From: an uncultured Bacilli bacterium
GTDB lineage: Bacteria; Bacillota_I; Bacilli_A; RF39; UBA660
Direction of reading: 5' to 3'
NCBI GenBank assembly: GCA_934086815.1
Contig: CAKOIM010000017.1
Location: forward strand, 1 to 19,771
Length of the DNA stretch: 19,771 nt
The translations under genes and the position numbers were made by a program. How positions within the stretch are numbered: position 1 is the stretch's first letter; each line of letters opens with the position of its first letter. Shown piece by piece: positions 1 to 6,760 of the stretch. The notes beneath the pieces are model-generated. The model did not search any database and was not told where the DNA came from. It was given only the letters and a program-made list of their open reading frames with translations.

Positions 1-18
1 ATTGAATTAGGTACTTGG

Positions 19-63
19 TAGGTCTTAAACTAAACTGTCAAAAAAAGACCTAGTAATAGGTCT
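19..63 (+). other. Two mutually exclusive hairpins (switch-like inverted repeat)
   Basis: The heptamer TAGGTCT occurs at 19-25 and again at 57-63, and its complement AGACCTA lies between them at 46-52. The middle segment can pair with either neighbour: with the left copy (8 bp including one extra pair, loop about 18 nt) or with the right copy (7 bp closed by a GTAA tetraloop, a GNRA type). No T-run follows, so this is not an ordinary intrinsic terminator. One forward frame that is open from the left edge ends at a TAG at 19-21, so the structure could lie at the end of an upstream gene. The pairing is seen directly; any regulatory role is inference. Confidence 0.4.
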
Positions 64-159
64 GCGTTAGCATATCCAAATTTATGAATTGAAAAAAATA
101 TAAAAATTTGGAAAAAGTACTTGATTTATATTAGCAAGTTTGAAAGTGAGATGATATTT

Positions 160-405
160 TTGAATAAAGGCATATTATTATCTAGTATATATAAAATTCA
201 TACTACTGAAATGGGGGTTGATAGAATTAAGAAGAATCTAAAATTGAATGCTAATGATGTAGTTGAATTTTGTAAAAATAAAATTTTAGATAAGAATTGT
301 AATATTTATAAGCATGGTAAAAATTGGTATTGTGAAATTGATAATATTAAAATAACTATTAACTCTTACAGTTATACAATTATTACAGCACATTTAACCA
401 AATAA
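160..405 (+). CDS. DUF3781 family small protein
   Basis: An 81-residue protein of unknown function. I recognise the DUF3781 pattern: a YKIHTTEMGVDRIKKNL opening, a middle segment with a C-K-x-K-I core, then GKNWY, and an ITINSYSYTIITAH ending. Length matches the family (about 80 aa). I choose the TTG at 160 because AAGTGAG (144-150) then sits 9 nt upstream. The ATG at 151 would leave no spacing from this ribosome site, and the TTG at 121 has no visible site. DUF3781 genes are scattered through Firmicute genomes as single accessory genes; no biochemical role is known to me. It is followed, just after its stop, by a short repeat (403-446) seen again after the next gene. It looks intact, unlike several neighbours. 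Confidence 0.8.
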   Translation: MNKGILLSSIYKIHTTEMGVDRIKKNLKLNANDVVEFCKNKILDKNCNIYKHGKNWYCEIDNIKITINSYSYTIITAHLTK

Positions 406-446
406 ATTATAATTTAGTAATTAGTTAGAAAAATAGTAATTTAGAG
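403..446 (+). repeat. Imperfect direct repeat, copy A
   Basis: About 43 bp beginning in the stop codon of the DUF3781 gene. It matches 1192-1235 (copy B) at roughly 38 positions by eye, with differences scattered as single substitutions. Shared cores include AATTAGTT followed by GAAAAATAG and AATTT. Both copies start at the TAA of the preceding gene. The last bases here (GAGGTG) double as the ribosome site of the next gene. Low complexity reduces confidence that this is a true duplicated element. Confidence 0.55.
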
Positions 447-453
447 GTGTAAG

Positions 454-1194
454 ATGGAATATAAAGAATATGGATCAAAGAATAATGATATTATAATTTT
501 ATTACACGGTGGAGGTCTTTCTTGGTGGAATTATATAGATGAAATATCCTTGCTTGAAAATGAATTTCACATAGTTATTCCTATATTAGATGGACATTCA
601 GGAAGCGATACAAATTTTACTTCTATTGAAAGCAATGCTCTAGAAATAATAAATTTTATAAATAAAAATTACAATGGAAAAGTAAAACTAATTGGAGGGT
701 TATCACTAGGCGGACAAATTTTATTAGAAATATTATCTAAAAATCCTAATATATGTGAATGTGCTATTATTGAAAGTGCTTTGGTAATCCCAATGGACTT
801 TACCTATAAAATGATAGAGCCAATATTTAATTTATCATATTGTTTGATAAGTAAAAAGTGGTTTTTAAAACTACAATTTAAAAGTTTTAAACTTAAAAAA
901 AGCTTGTTTGCTCTATATTATTAAGATACTTGTAAAATTACAAAAGATAATTTAATTGCTTTTATGAAATCAAATTCTAATTATGAAGTAAAAAACACTT
1001 TATCGCATACTAAAGCAAAGACCCTCGTATTAGTTGGAAGTAAAGAAAGACCTATTATGAAAAAATCAGCAACTAAAATTGTTCATTTAATACCAAATAG
1101 TGAACTTGAAGTATTACAAGGATATTATCACGGAGATATTAGCATAAATCATGCAGATGATTATGTTGAAAGAGTAAAGAGGTTAGTTCTTTAA
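454..1194 (+). pseudogene. Alpha/beta-hydrolase, disrupted by one in-frame stop
   Basis: A single alpha/beta-hydrolase fold reading frame of 246 codons interrupted by TAA at 922-924. The same frame continues on both sides with no indel. The first part has an HGGG oxyanion motif (residues 18-21) and the nucleophile elbow GGLSLGG (81-87, Ser84). After the stop come KTLVLVGSKE and the HGDISINHAD segment bearing the expected catalytic His. The family would therefore be a small serine esterase/lipase-like hydrolase. The stop separates nucleophile from histidine, so neither half should work. A single A-to-T change (AAA to TAA) would explain it. Ribosome site GAGGTG lies 7-12 nt before the ATG. Flanked by direct repeats 403-446 and 1192-1235. 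A sequencing error is the main alternative. Confidence 0.85.
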
Positions 1195-1235
1195 ATTACA
1201 ATTTAATAATTAGTTGGAAAAATAGGAATTTGAGA
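1192..1235 (+). repeat. Imperfect direct repeat, copy B
   Basis: Second copy of the element at 403-446, again starting in the stop codon of the preceding gene. Here it is followed by the promoter region of the 1308 gene rather than by a ribosome site. A shorter related string (AAATTATAATTTA) occurs at the end of the membrane pseudogene near 3495, and AAATTACA also at 3037-3044. Confidence 0.55.
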
Positions 1236-1272
1236 AAATAAATAACATTCTGAATAAATTATTTTAAAAATC

Positions 1273-1283
1273 TGTAGTATAAT
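1273..1283 (+). promoter_or_regulatory. Probable promoter of the dual-HEPN-motif gene
   Basis: A perfect TATAAT at 1278-1283 lies 25 nt before the ATG. A TG at 1273-1274 is three bases too far for the classical extended motif. No good -35 box is visible at 16-18 bp spacing. Transcription would start near 1290, leaving a short leader with GGTG as the ribosome site before 1308. Confidence 0.5.
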
Positions 1284-1307
1284 GGGTATAACAAGGTCGG
1301 TGAAAAT

Positions 1308-2990
1308 ATGAAAAAACATGAATTTACTAAATATGAAATTGCAACTTATTTAAGAGATTATAATAAAACTTTAACATATGCAATTATGAATCAAGATGTT
1401 CCGCTTTATGAAGTTTTTAAACATCATATGAAAGTTGATAATAGAATACAATATTCGATTAAATATTATTATTACGAAATGATTTCCATATATGAAATAT
1501 TATTATTATCAAAATTTTTAACAACTTTGTATGATAACTATTTTGATAATTTACTTGAATCTAGTATAAATAAGATTAGTATTCCTGATAGTATATTTAT
1601 TAATAGTAATGATAGATCAAAGTTTAGTAACAGACAAATAATTAAATTAATAAGGAATGCACTTAATCATAATGATAATCCTAGTCATGATTTAGTAAGA
1701 TTTATTAGAACTGAAAAAGAAAAGATAAAAATAGAGATTTTATTAAAAAATACTAAACCAATACCATTTCATGTTATGTTAGATATAAATGAATTAATGT
1801 CAATTTGTTTTGAAATAAAAAATACTAATTCAATAATTATAATATCTAATCGTTCAACAAAACCAATCTCATTGAATTCATCAAACGTTAATGAAACACT
1901 AAATAATATATTTCTAAGAAAATTTTTTGCTAGAAAAAAGTTAACTGATGTACAAAAAGAAATAATTATTTCACACATTAATAGCAATAATAAAACTAAA
2001 AACTATGAAAAACTTTTCTTAGAAAATGGTATGGAATATAAAGATATTTATTATTCTATAGCACAAAAAATAAAAATAGAGGAAGATTTAAAATATTGGG
2101 AAAGTATAGGAGAAAAGGGAAATGATGTAATTTCTCATCTATTAGATAAAGTTATGCCTTTTTCTTGGGCAAAAGATAGAGTTTTAACAATGAATTTGAT
2201 TTTGTCAAATTACTACATGAGAAATGGAAAAAACTCAATTTTTGATTTAATAAAAGATGCTAGACAAATTTATCAAAGGAAAAATTTAAATGATGAATAT
2301 CCATTGAATCTTTATACCAAATCATTTGGCATTGATGAAAATATATTATATGATTCGATTGATTTTGAGAACTTATTATCTATCACCAATGCAATATATT
2401 ATGGATATTTATTTGATACGTTAGTAACAGATAGTGAAGTAACTATTACCGATTCTAAAAGAGTTAAGAGAGAAAGAATAAGAAATTCTTTTGTACATAT
2501 GAGATGGTATAAAGGAGTGAATGAATGTTTTAAATTATTTGATTGGGGTAATGGTATAGATAATGAATATAATCCAAATAATTCTGGTTTTTGGAAATAT
2601 AATATACGATATGAAGATATAGAAAAATGTGCTGAATCATATTTTCAAAGAATTGTAAAACCAAAAACTAATATTAATGGACATATGGATTCTCCAATTC
2701 ATTTTAAAAAGATTTTTTTAGAAGGTGGAACAAGTTTAGCAATAGGTATTTCTTTAATTAAAAATGGTGTTTTTTACTATCTTGATTTAAAGGATATACA
2801 AAAAGAATTTAAATTACTGATTTGCGATGATAGTCAAATAGTAAGATTGGCCAATGAAGATGAAATAAGAATTTTTATTTCTGAATTCGATAATTTATCA
2901 GAAAAAGAAAAAAATGATTTTTCGGAAATAATAGATAGTATAAAAAAACATTTGTTGGTAAATTACATAACTAGCAGTGTAAAAAAATAA
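1308..2990 (+). CDS. Uncharacterised protein with two RNxxxH (HEPN-like) motifs
   Basis: A 560-residue, mostly hydrophilic protein; I cannot assign a named family. It holds two copies of the RNxxxH signature that marks catalytic HEPN ribonucleases. The first is RNALNH (Arg116, His121), preceded by a helical, aromatic-rich stretch (46-85). The second is RNSFVH (Arg392, His397), preceded by helix-like 353-372. The first motif is followed by an alternating strand-like segment (135-175, including KIKIEILLKNTKPIPFHVML). The second is followed by an aromatic FKLFDWGNG stretch and a C-terminal region with a GGTSLAIGISLIKNG segment. There is no signal peptide or convincing membrane helix, so it is expected in the cytoplasm. 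Two HEPN motifs 276 residues apart recall the paired-HEPN layout of RNases such as Cas13, but there is no CRISPR array nearby and no other resemblance that I can see. It has its own -10 box and remains intact among pseudogenes. Best guess: an RNA-cleaving defence or toxin-like protein; function unproven. Confidence 0.75.
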   Translation: MKKHEFTKYEIATYLRDYNKTLTYAIMNQDVPLYEVFKHHMKVDNRIQYSIKYYYYEMISIYEILLLSKFLTTLYDNYFDNLLESSINKISIPDSIFINSNDRSKFSNRQIIKLIRNALNHNDNPSHDLVRFIRTEKEKIKIEILLKNTKPIPFHVMLDINELMSICFEIKNTNSIIIISNRSTKPISLNSSNVNETLNNIFLRKFFARKKLTDVQKEIIISHINSNNKTKNYEKLFLENGMEYKDIYYSIAQKIKIEEDLKYWESIGEKGNDVISHLLDKVMPFSWAKDRVLTMNLILSNYYMRNGKNSIFDLIKDARQIYQRKNLNDEYPLNLYTKSFGIDENILYDSIDFENLLSITNAIYYGYLFDTLVTDSEVTITDSKRVKRERIRNSFVHMRWYKGVNECFKLFDWGNGIDNEYNPNNSGFWKYNIRYEDIEKCAESYFQRIVKPKTNINGHMDSPIHFKKIFLEGGTSLAIGISLIKNGVFYYLDLKDIQKEFKLLICDDSQIVRLANEDEIRIFISEFDNLSEKEKNDFSEIIDSIKKHLLVNYITSSVKK

Positions 2991-3066
2991 AGCATAGATA
3001 AGAATGATTGAAATATTTTGATATTACGAGTATTACAAATTACACTTTGAAAGTGAGATGAAAATT

Positions 3067-3503
3067 ATGAAAAAAATTTTGTTTTAATACCAACAATTTT
3101 ATTATTATTGTGGTTTTTTCTTGATATGATTGGTATATTTTTCAACAATACATATATGGTATCTTGTTCATTTGGTGAAGATGGTGTATTTTTTATTATA
3201 TATTTAGTATCGTTATTATTATATGTATTTAAAGAGAAAATTTGAAAATATGTATTAACTATTTGGTTAAGTATATGGTTATTTATACAATGCTTGTTTC
3301 ATTATGGATACCAATTAATTGGACAAACAACAGAATCTAAAATAAATTATTTTAGTGGAAGTATAAAAATATTTAATGTAAATGGTTATTTTCCTGATTT
3401 ATGTCATTTTCTTTTGCATATTTTAATATTAATAAGCTTATTTGCTTTGATAATATATATAATCAAAAAAAATATAAAAATAATTAAATACTACAAATTA
3501 TAA
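3067..3503 (+). pseudogene. Small multi-helix membrane protein, frameshifted and with internal stop
   Basis: The ATG at 3067 (ribosome site GTGAG upstream) runs only six codons before TAA. The frame with codon starts at multiples of three, from 3078 to the TAA at 3501, reads as a continuous small membrane protein: a hydrophobic start (VLIPTILLLLWFFLDMIG), a second segment (GVFFIIYLVSLLLYVF), a third (YVLTIWLSIWLFIQCLF) and a last one (LLHILILISLFALIIYII). One missing base in the A/T run at 3070-3080 restores the start. A TGA at 3243-3245 interrupts the frame; relatives, as I remember them, have Gly there (GGA to TGA). Two independent lesions make this a decayed gene. Similar uncharacterised membrane proteins occur in Lachnospiraceae-type Firmicutes; function unknown. 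Confidence 0.75.
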
Positions 3504-3514
3504 TTTATCGTTGA

Positions 3515-3539
3515 GATCAACTTTAATAGTTGGTTTTTT
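3515..3539 (+). terminator. Rho-independent terminator after the membrane pseudogene
   Basis: CAACT (3518-3522) and AGTTG (3528-3532) form a stem extended by wobble pairs, with a five-base loop, followed by GTTTTTT. It lies about 12 nt after the stop at 3501-3503. Confidence 0.6.
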
Positions 3540-3619
3540 AATTTTCTATAAATAGGATGATTTTATATATAAATATTAGTATATGAGAAAAAGCGGAATA
3601 AGAAACTTGTGCAACTATT

Positions 3620-3900
3620 CTAAAATTTTCTTATTTTATAAGGGTTTAGTGTTACACAATCTTTAAAATTAATTTTGCTATTATAACCGTTTATAAAGAC
3701 ATTTTCACTATCTTCAAATATTAAGTAGTCATTGCCTTTAACTTTCAAAATATGGGGTTTACATAGGATATATTAGTATTTTTAAGATTTATAATATATC
3801 CATTGGTAAAGGAATATTCCACATAAGCAAACTTGCACATCATTTTAATCTTTCTTTTTAATTCTTCACTTATTACAAGTTTTTTAGTTTCTATTGTCAT
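3620..3900 (-). pseudogene. Small hypothetical protein gene, frameshifted
   Basis: On the minus strand an ATG at 3900-3898, preceded by AGAAAGGAAAGTG, opens MTIETKKLVISEELKRK and runs to ...NISYVNP before hitting TGA. From that point the adjacent frame carries on as HILKVKGNDYLIFEDSENVF and ends ...LNPYKIRKF at a TAG (3622-3620). Losing one C from the CCCC run at about 3755-3758 explains the break; joined, the protein would be about 94 residues. No family recognised. It lies just downstream of the tRNA-Gly terminator on the same strand, and convergent to the membrane pseudogene. Joining two frames is my inference from the way protein-like sequence continues. Confidence 0.6.
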
Positions 3901-3930
3901 AACTCAAATCACTTTCCTTTCTTAAATAAC

Positions 3931-3957
3931 AAAAAAAACTAACTATTTCTAGTTAGC
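3931..3957 (-). terminator. Terminator of tRNA-Gly
   Basis: Read on the minus strand, CTAACT, a six-base loop and AGTTAG (3956-3939) are followed by eight T residues (3938-3931). Placed about 45 nt past the 3' end of the tRNA. Confidence 0.75.
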
Positions 3958-3968
3958 ATTTATTACTT

Positions 3969-3989
3969 AAACTCGATAAGTTCGAGTTT
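3969..3989 (-). other. Perfect 8-bp hairpin between the tRNA and its terminator
   Basis: AAACTCGA (3969-3976) and TCGAGTTT (3982-3989) form a perfect stem with a five-base loop. No T-run follows on either strand. It would be part of the tRNA-Gly transcript's 3' trailer; it may guide processing or be an inert palindrome. Confidence 0.5.
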
Positions 3990-3999
3990 CCTATCAATT

Positions 4000-4073
4000 T
4001 GGAGCAGGTGATGAGAATCGAACTCACGTCAGGAGCTTGGAAGGCTCTTATTCTACCATTAAACTACACCTGC
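4000..4073 (-). tRNA. tRNA-Gly (anticodon UCC)
   Basis: A 74-base cloverleaf with encoded CCA. The acceptor stem is GCAGGTG/CACCTGC with discriminator T. The D arm contains TTTAATGGTAGAA. The anticodon loop is CTTCCAA (UCC), and the T arm includes GAGTTCGATTCTC. It closely resembles Firmicute tRNA-Gly(UCC). The outer pair of the anticodon stem (positions 27/43) is an A-C mismatch. It decodes GGA/GGG. Its 3' end faces the accessory segment 1-3900, the side where islands typically integrate at tRNA genes, but I found no duplicated tRNA 3' end in the window. Confidence 0.93.
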
Positions 4074-4091
4074 AACTTCATTACGTATTAA

Positions 4092-4120
4092 AATATACCA
4101 TATTTTTTTTTGTAAATCAA
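4092..4120 (-). promoter_or_regulatory. Promoter of tRNA-Gly
   Basis: On the minus strand TTGATT (4120-4115) and TATATT (4097-4092) are separated by exactly 17 bp that include nine A residues. Transcription should start about 10 nt before the tRNA. Confidence 0.7.
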
Positions 4121-4160
4121 CCATATTTTGAAGAATATTTGAAAAAAGTGTATTTTTTAG

Positions 4161-4189
4161 TTGACATTTTTGTTCTTTAAGCGTATATT
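4161..4189 (+). promoter_or_regulatory. Promoter of the tetR-yhgE operon
   Basis: Consensus -35 TTGACA (4161-4166), 17-bp spacer, -10 TATATT (4184-4189). The operator-like palindrome begins five bases downstream and would cover the start point. Confidence 0.85.
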
Positions 4190-4193
4190 ATAT

Positions 4194-4220
4194 ACTGGTA
4201 TACGGAAATAGTATACCGGT
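4194..4220 (+). promoter_or_regulatory. Operator palindrome, probable TetR autoregulatory site
   Basis: ACTGGTATAC (4194-4203), a seven-base spacer, and GTATACCGGT (4211-4220): a 10-bp inverted repeat with one mismatch, each arm containing GTATAC. It sits between the -10 box and the ribosome site of the TetR gene, so binding would block transcription initiation. The symmetry is seen; autorepression is inferred from placement and from how TetR family members behave. Confidence 0.75.
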
Positions 4221-4233
4221 TTAGAGGTGAGCT

Positions 4234-4800
4234 ATGTCAAAGTATGAAGACATAATTAGTGCTGCAAGAAAGCTTTTTACGAAATATGGATATAAGAAGG
4301 TATCTATGGATGAGATTGCGAAAGAAGCTAATGTCACTAAAAAAACAATTTATTCTTACTTTAAAGATAAACAAGAATTGTTTAGTTATTTTTTGAATGA
4401 AGAACTTATGAATCTAAAAGTAAAAATAGATAAAAATATTGATAGTAATGAATCCTATTTGGAAAAAATAACTGAGAATTTAAATTTAATTTTATCTTTA
4501 AGTAATGAAAGTGAATTGTTAAAAACTTTAATTAAAGAAAGAGGGTATTTGGCAAATAATAAGGAAAATTTTTTCAAAATTTATGAAGATAAAATTATAG
4601 AATATTTAGAGGAAAAATTAAATGAAGATATTAAAAATAATAATATCAAATTGTGTGATACACATTTAACAGCATTCATAATTTACAAAGTAATATTTTC
4701 AATAACGTTTGAGTACAACACAGAAATAAATACGAAAATGGTATTAAAGGAATTTGAAAATATTTTAATGAATGGATTATTAGAAAGAAGGGAGAAATAA
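4234..4800 (+). CDS. TetR/AcrR family transcriptional regulator (YhgD-like)
   Basis: 188 residues, a usual TetR length. The N-terminal DNA-binding domain (about 1-50) shows the family pattern: AARKLFTKYGYKKVSMDEIA, then the recognition-helix region NVTKKTIYSYFKDKQELF. The remainder is a variable all-helical ligand and dimerisation domain. The ATG at 4234 has GAGGTG five bases upstream. It is the first gene of a two-gene operon with a YhgE/Pip-type membrane protein one base after its stop, the arrangement of yhgD-yhgE in Bacillus. It very probably represses its own operon through the palindrome at 4194-4220. The inducing ligand cannot be predicted from the sequence. Confidence 0.92.
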   Translation: MSKYEDIISAARKLFTKYGYKKVSMDEIAKEANVTKKTIYSYFKDKQELFSYFLNEELMNLKVKIDKNIDSNESYLEKITENLNLILSLSNESELLKTLIKERGYLANNKENFFKIYEDKIIEYLEEKLNEDIKNNNIKLCDTHLTAFIIYKVIFSITFEYNTEINTKMVLKEFENILMNGLLERREK

Positions 4801-4801
4801 A

Positions 4802-6760
4802 ATGAATGATAAAAAAAATAAAAGCTGGTTTAATTATGTTATTCTTGGTGTAGTTTTAATTATTCCGTTTATATATAGCTTTTTTTATTTAAAAGCATAT
4901 TGGAATCCATATGGAGAAGGAAACTTAGATAATTTGCCTGTAGCTATAGTTAATGAAGATGAAGGAACAAAAGGGGATATTTTAGTAAATACACTAAAAG
5001 ATAAAAATGCTTTAAAACTTGAAGTTGTAAATACTGATGAAGCAAATGATGGATTATATGATAAAACTTATTATGCAGTGATTACAATTCCAAAAGATTT
5101 TAGTAGTAGTATGGAAAGTGCCGGAAGTAAAGAAAAGAAACATCCAACAATTACATATTCACCTAATCAAAAATCAAATTATTTAGCTAGTCAAATTATT
5201 GATAAAATTATTTTGAATGTTGAATTAAGTTTAGATAATCAAATTAATGCGGAAATTGATGGTAACTTAACAGATAAATTATATCAAGTTCCAGAAAGTT
5301 TAGATACAATTAGTTCTGGTTTAGAAAAACTAGAAAATGGAACTAAAGAACTTGCTAGTGGTAGTGCTACACTTGATAAAGGTTTAGATACATTAAATAA
5401 TAAATATGTTACATATACTAAAAGTTTTGGTGCTGTTTTAAAAGGTAATGATACATTATATAAGTCATTTAAAGATTTAAATGATGGGATAAACACATTA
5501 GCTGATTCTACTAAAAACTTAAGTGATATTACAAGTAAAGCAAGTGATCTTGTAAGTGGAGTAGAAAAATTAGCCACTAACAATAATAATTTAAATACTG
5601 GTCTAAATAATTATGTAACTAGTGTAAATGGAACTTTAGATTTTAGTAAAAGTGCAGCATTAGCAATTAAACAAATATACGAACAAAGTGGTAAAACTGA
5701 TGATCAATTATATAAAACTGCCGTTTATTTATTAAATACAAATAGTTTTGATACTTTGCAAACATCAGGAAGTTACATTGCTAAAAATAGTGATGCTATT
5801 AATACTAATATAGGTGCATTAAATAAAAATGTTCAAACATTTGGTCAATCATTAACAGACATTAGTAAATTAGGAAGTGCCGTTACTAAATTACAAGATG
5901 GTTCTAATAAAATGTTTACTGGTATGTCAACTATTAATAGTGGTTTAACTGAATTAAATAAAGCAAATACACAAATATCTAGTGGATTAAAAGAATTAAA
6001 TAATGGATCTTCTAAAATAAGTGTTGGAGCTAATACTTTAAATTCTAGTGTTGCAAGTGCTAAAAGTGAATTAGACAAAAATATCAAAGAAACAAAAGAT
6101 GAATTGAAATTATTAGATGATTTAAAAGATTATAGTGAAAATCCGGTGGTAGTAGATACTCAAGAAGTAAATAAAGTATCATCATATGGTACAGCATTTT
6201 CTCCATTCTTCATTTCTATCGCCTTATGGGTCGGAGCTTTGATGTTGTATATTGTATTATATTATGATAAAGAAGAAAGATTTGCAAAACTATCTATAAA
6301 TAATGAAAATCATTTACAAAGAACTTTATGTTATCATGGTTTAGCAACTTTATCTGGTATAATACTTGGAATACTTTTAAATTTATTTTTAGATTTTGAA
6401 ATAACAAACTATTTCTTATATTATATTTCGCTTGTATTAGTAGCAAATACATTTGTTGCTATTATGGAATTTTTAATAGTAAACTTTAAAGATATTGGTA
6501 AATTTATTGCTTTAATCTTATTAGTGTTACAACTTGCAGCGGCCGGGGGAACATTCCCAATTGAAACTGTAACTCAGGGATTTAGATTCTTACATAATTT
6601 CTTGCCTATGACATATACAATTAATTTATTTAAGGAATGTTTAGTATCTATTGAATCTTCTATATTAACTAAAAATTTAGTTGTAGTTATATGTATATTA
6701 GCAGTATTTATGTTAATAAATATAATTCGTGATATTATAAGTGATAAAGAAAATAAATAA
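4802..6760 (+). CDS. yhgE: YhgE/Pip family membrane protein
   Basis: 652 residues with the family's layout. There is one N-terminal membrane helix (about 11-30), followed by PYGEGNLDNLPVAIVNEDEG, the typical YhgE entry motif. Next comes a long extracellular region (about 40-460) of heptad-like, glycine-spaced repeats (such as ISSGLEKLENGTKELASGS), then about six membrane helices from 465 to the end, as in ABC-2-type permeases. Known relatives are Lactococcus Pip, a phage c2 receptor, and YueB/EsaA, the SPP1 receptor and type VII secretion component. The cellular role of YhgE itself is unclear; export or envelope stress has been proposed for such pairs. It starts one base after the tetR stop, with GGGAG as ribosome site. 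No ESX/type VII genes are nearby. Confidence 0.9.
   Translation: MNDKKNKSWFNYVILGVVLIIPFIYSFFYLKAYWNPYGEGNLDNLPVAIVNEDEGTKGDILVNTLKDKNALKLEVVNTDEANDGLYDKTYYAVITIPKDFSSSMESAGSKEKKHPTITYSPNQKSNYLASQIIDKIILNVELSLDNQINAEIDGNLTDKLYQVPESLDTISSGLEKLENGTKELASGSATLDKGLDTLNNKYVTYTKSFGAVLKGNDTLYKSFKDLNDGINTLADSTKNLSDITSKASDLVSGVEKLATNNNNLNTGLNNYVTSVNGTLDFSKSAALAIKQIYEQSGKTDDQLYKTAVYLLNTNSFDTLQTSGSYIAKNSDAINTNIGALNKNVQTFGQSLTDISKLGSAVTKLQDGSNKMFTGMSTINSGLTELNKANTQISSGLKELNNGSSKISVGANTLNSSVASAKSELDKNIKETKDELKLLDDLKDYSENPVVVDTQEVNKVSSYGTAFSPFFISIALWVGALMLYIVLYYDKEERFAKLSINNENHLQRTLCYHGLATLSGIILGILLNLFLDFEITNYFLYYISLVLVANTFVAIMEFLIVNFKDIGKFIALILLVLQLAAAGGTFPIETVTQGFRFLHNFLPMTYTINLFKECLVSIESSILTKNLVVVICILAVFMLINIIRDIISDKENK

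Noticed and set aside
1308..2990. Identification as a compact Cas13 effector.
   Set aside because: Only the two RNxxxH motifs are shared; the protein is far shorter and there is no CRISPR array or cas1/cas2 nearby.
3243..3245. TGA read as glycine or tryptophan (alternative genetic code).
   Set aside because: Conserved genes use TGG for Trp and GGN for Gly, murE itself ends in TGA, and nearby lesions of other types (TAA, frameshifts) show ordinary gene decay.
3541..3619. Possible small gene or regulatory element between the terminator and the frameshifted minus-strand gene.
   Set aside because: No start with a ribosome site, no convincing hairpin and no promoter pair was found; it appears to be plain AT-rich spacer.
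5284..6087. Minus-strand open frames within yhgE.
   Set aside because: They are the complement of the repetitive heptad region of a well-supported plus-strand gene.
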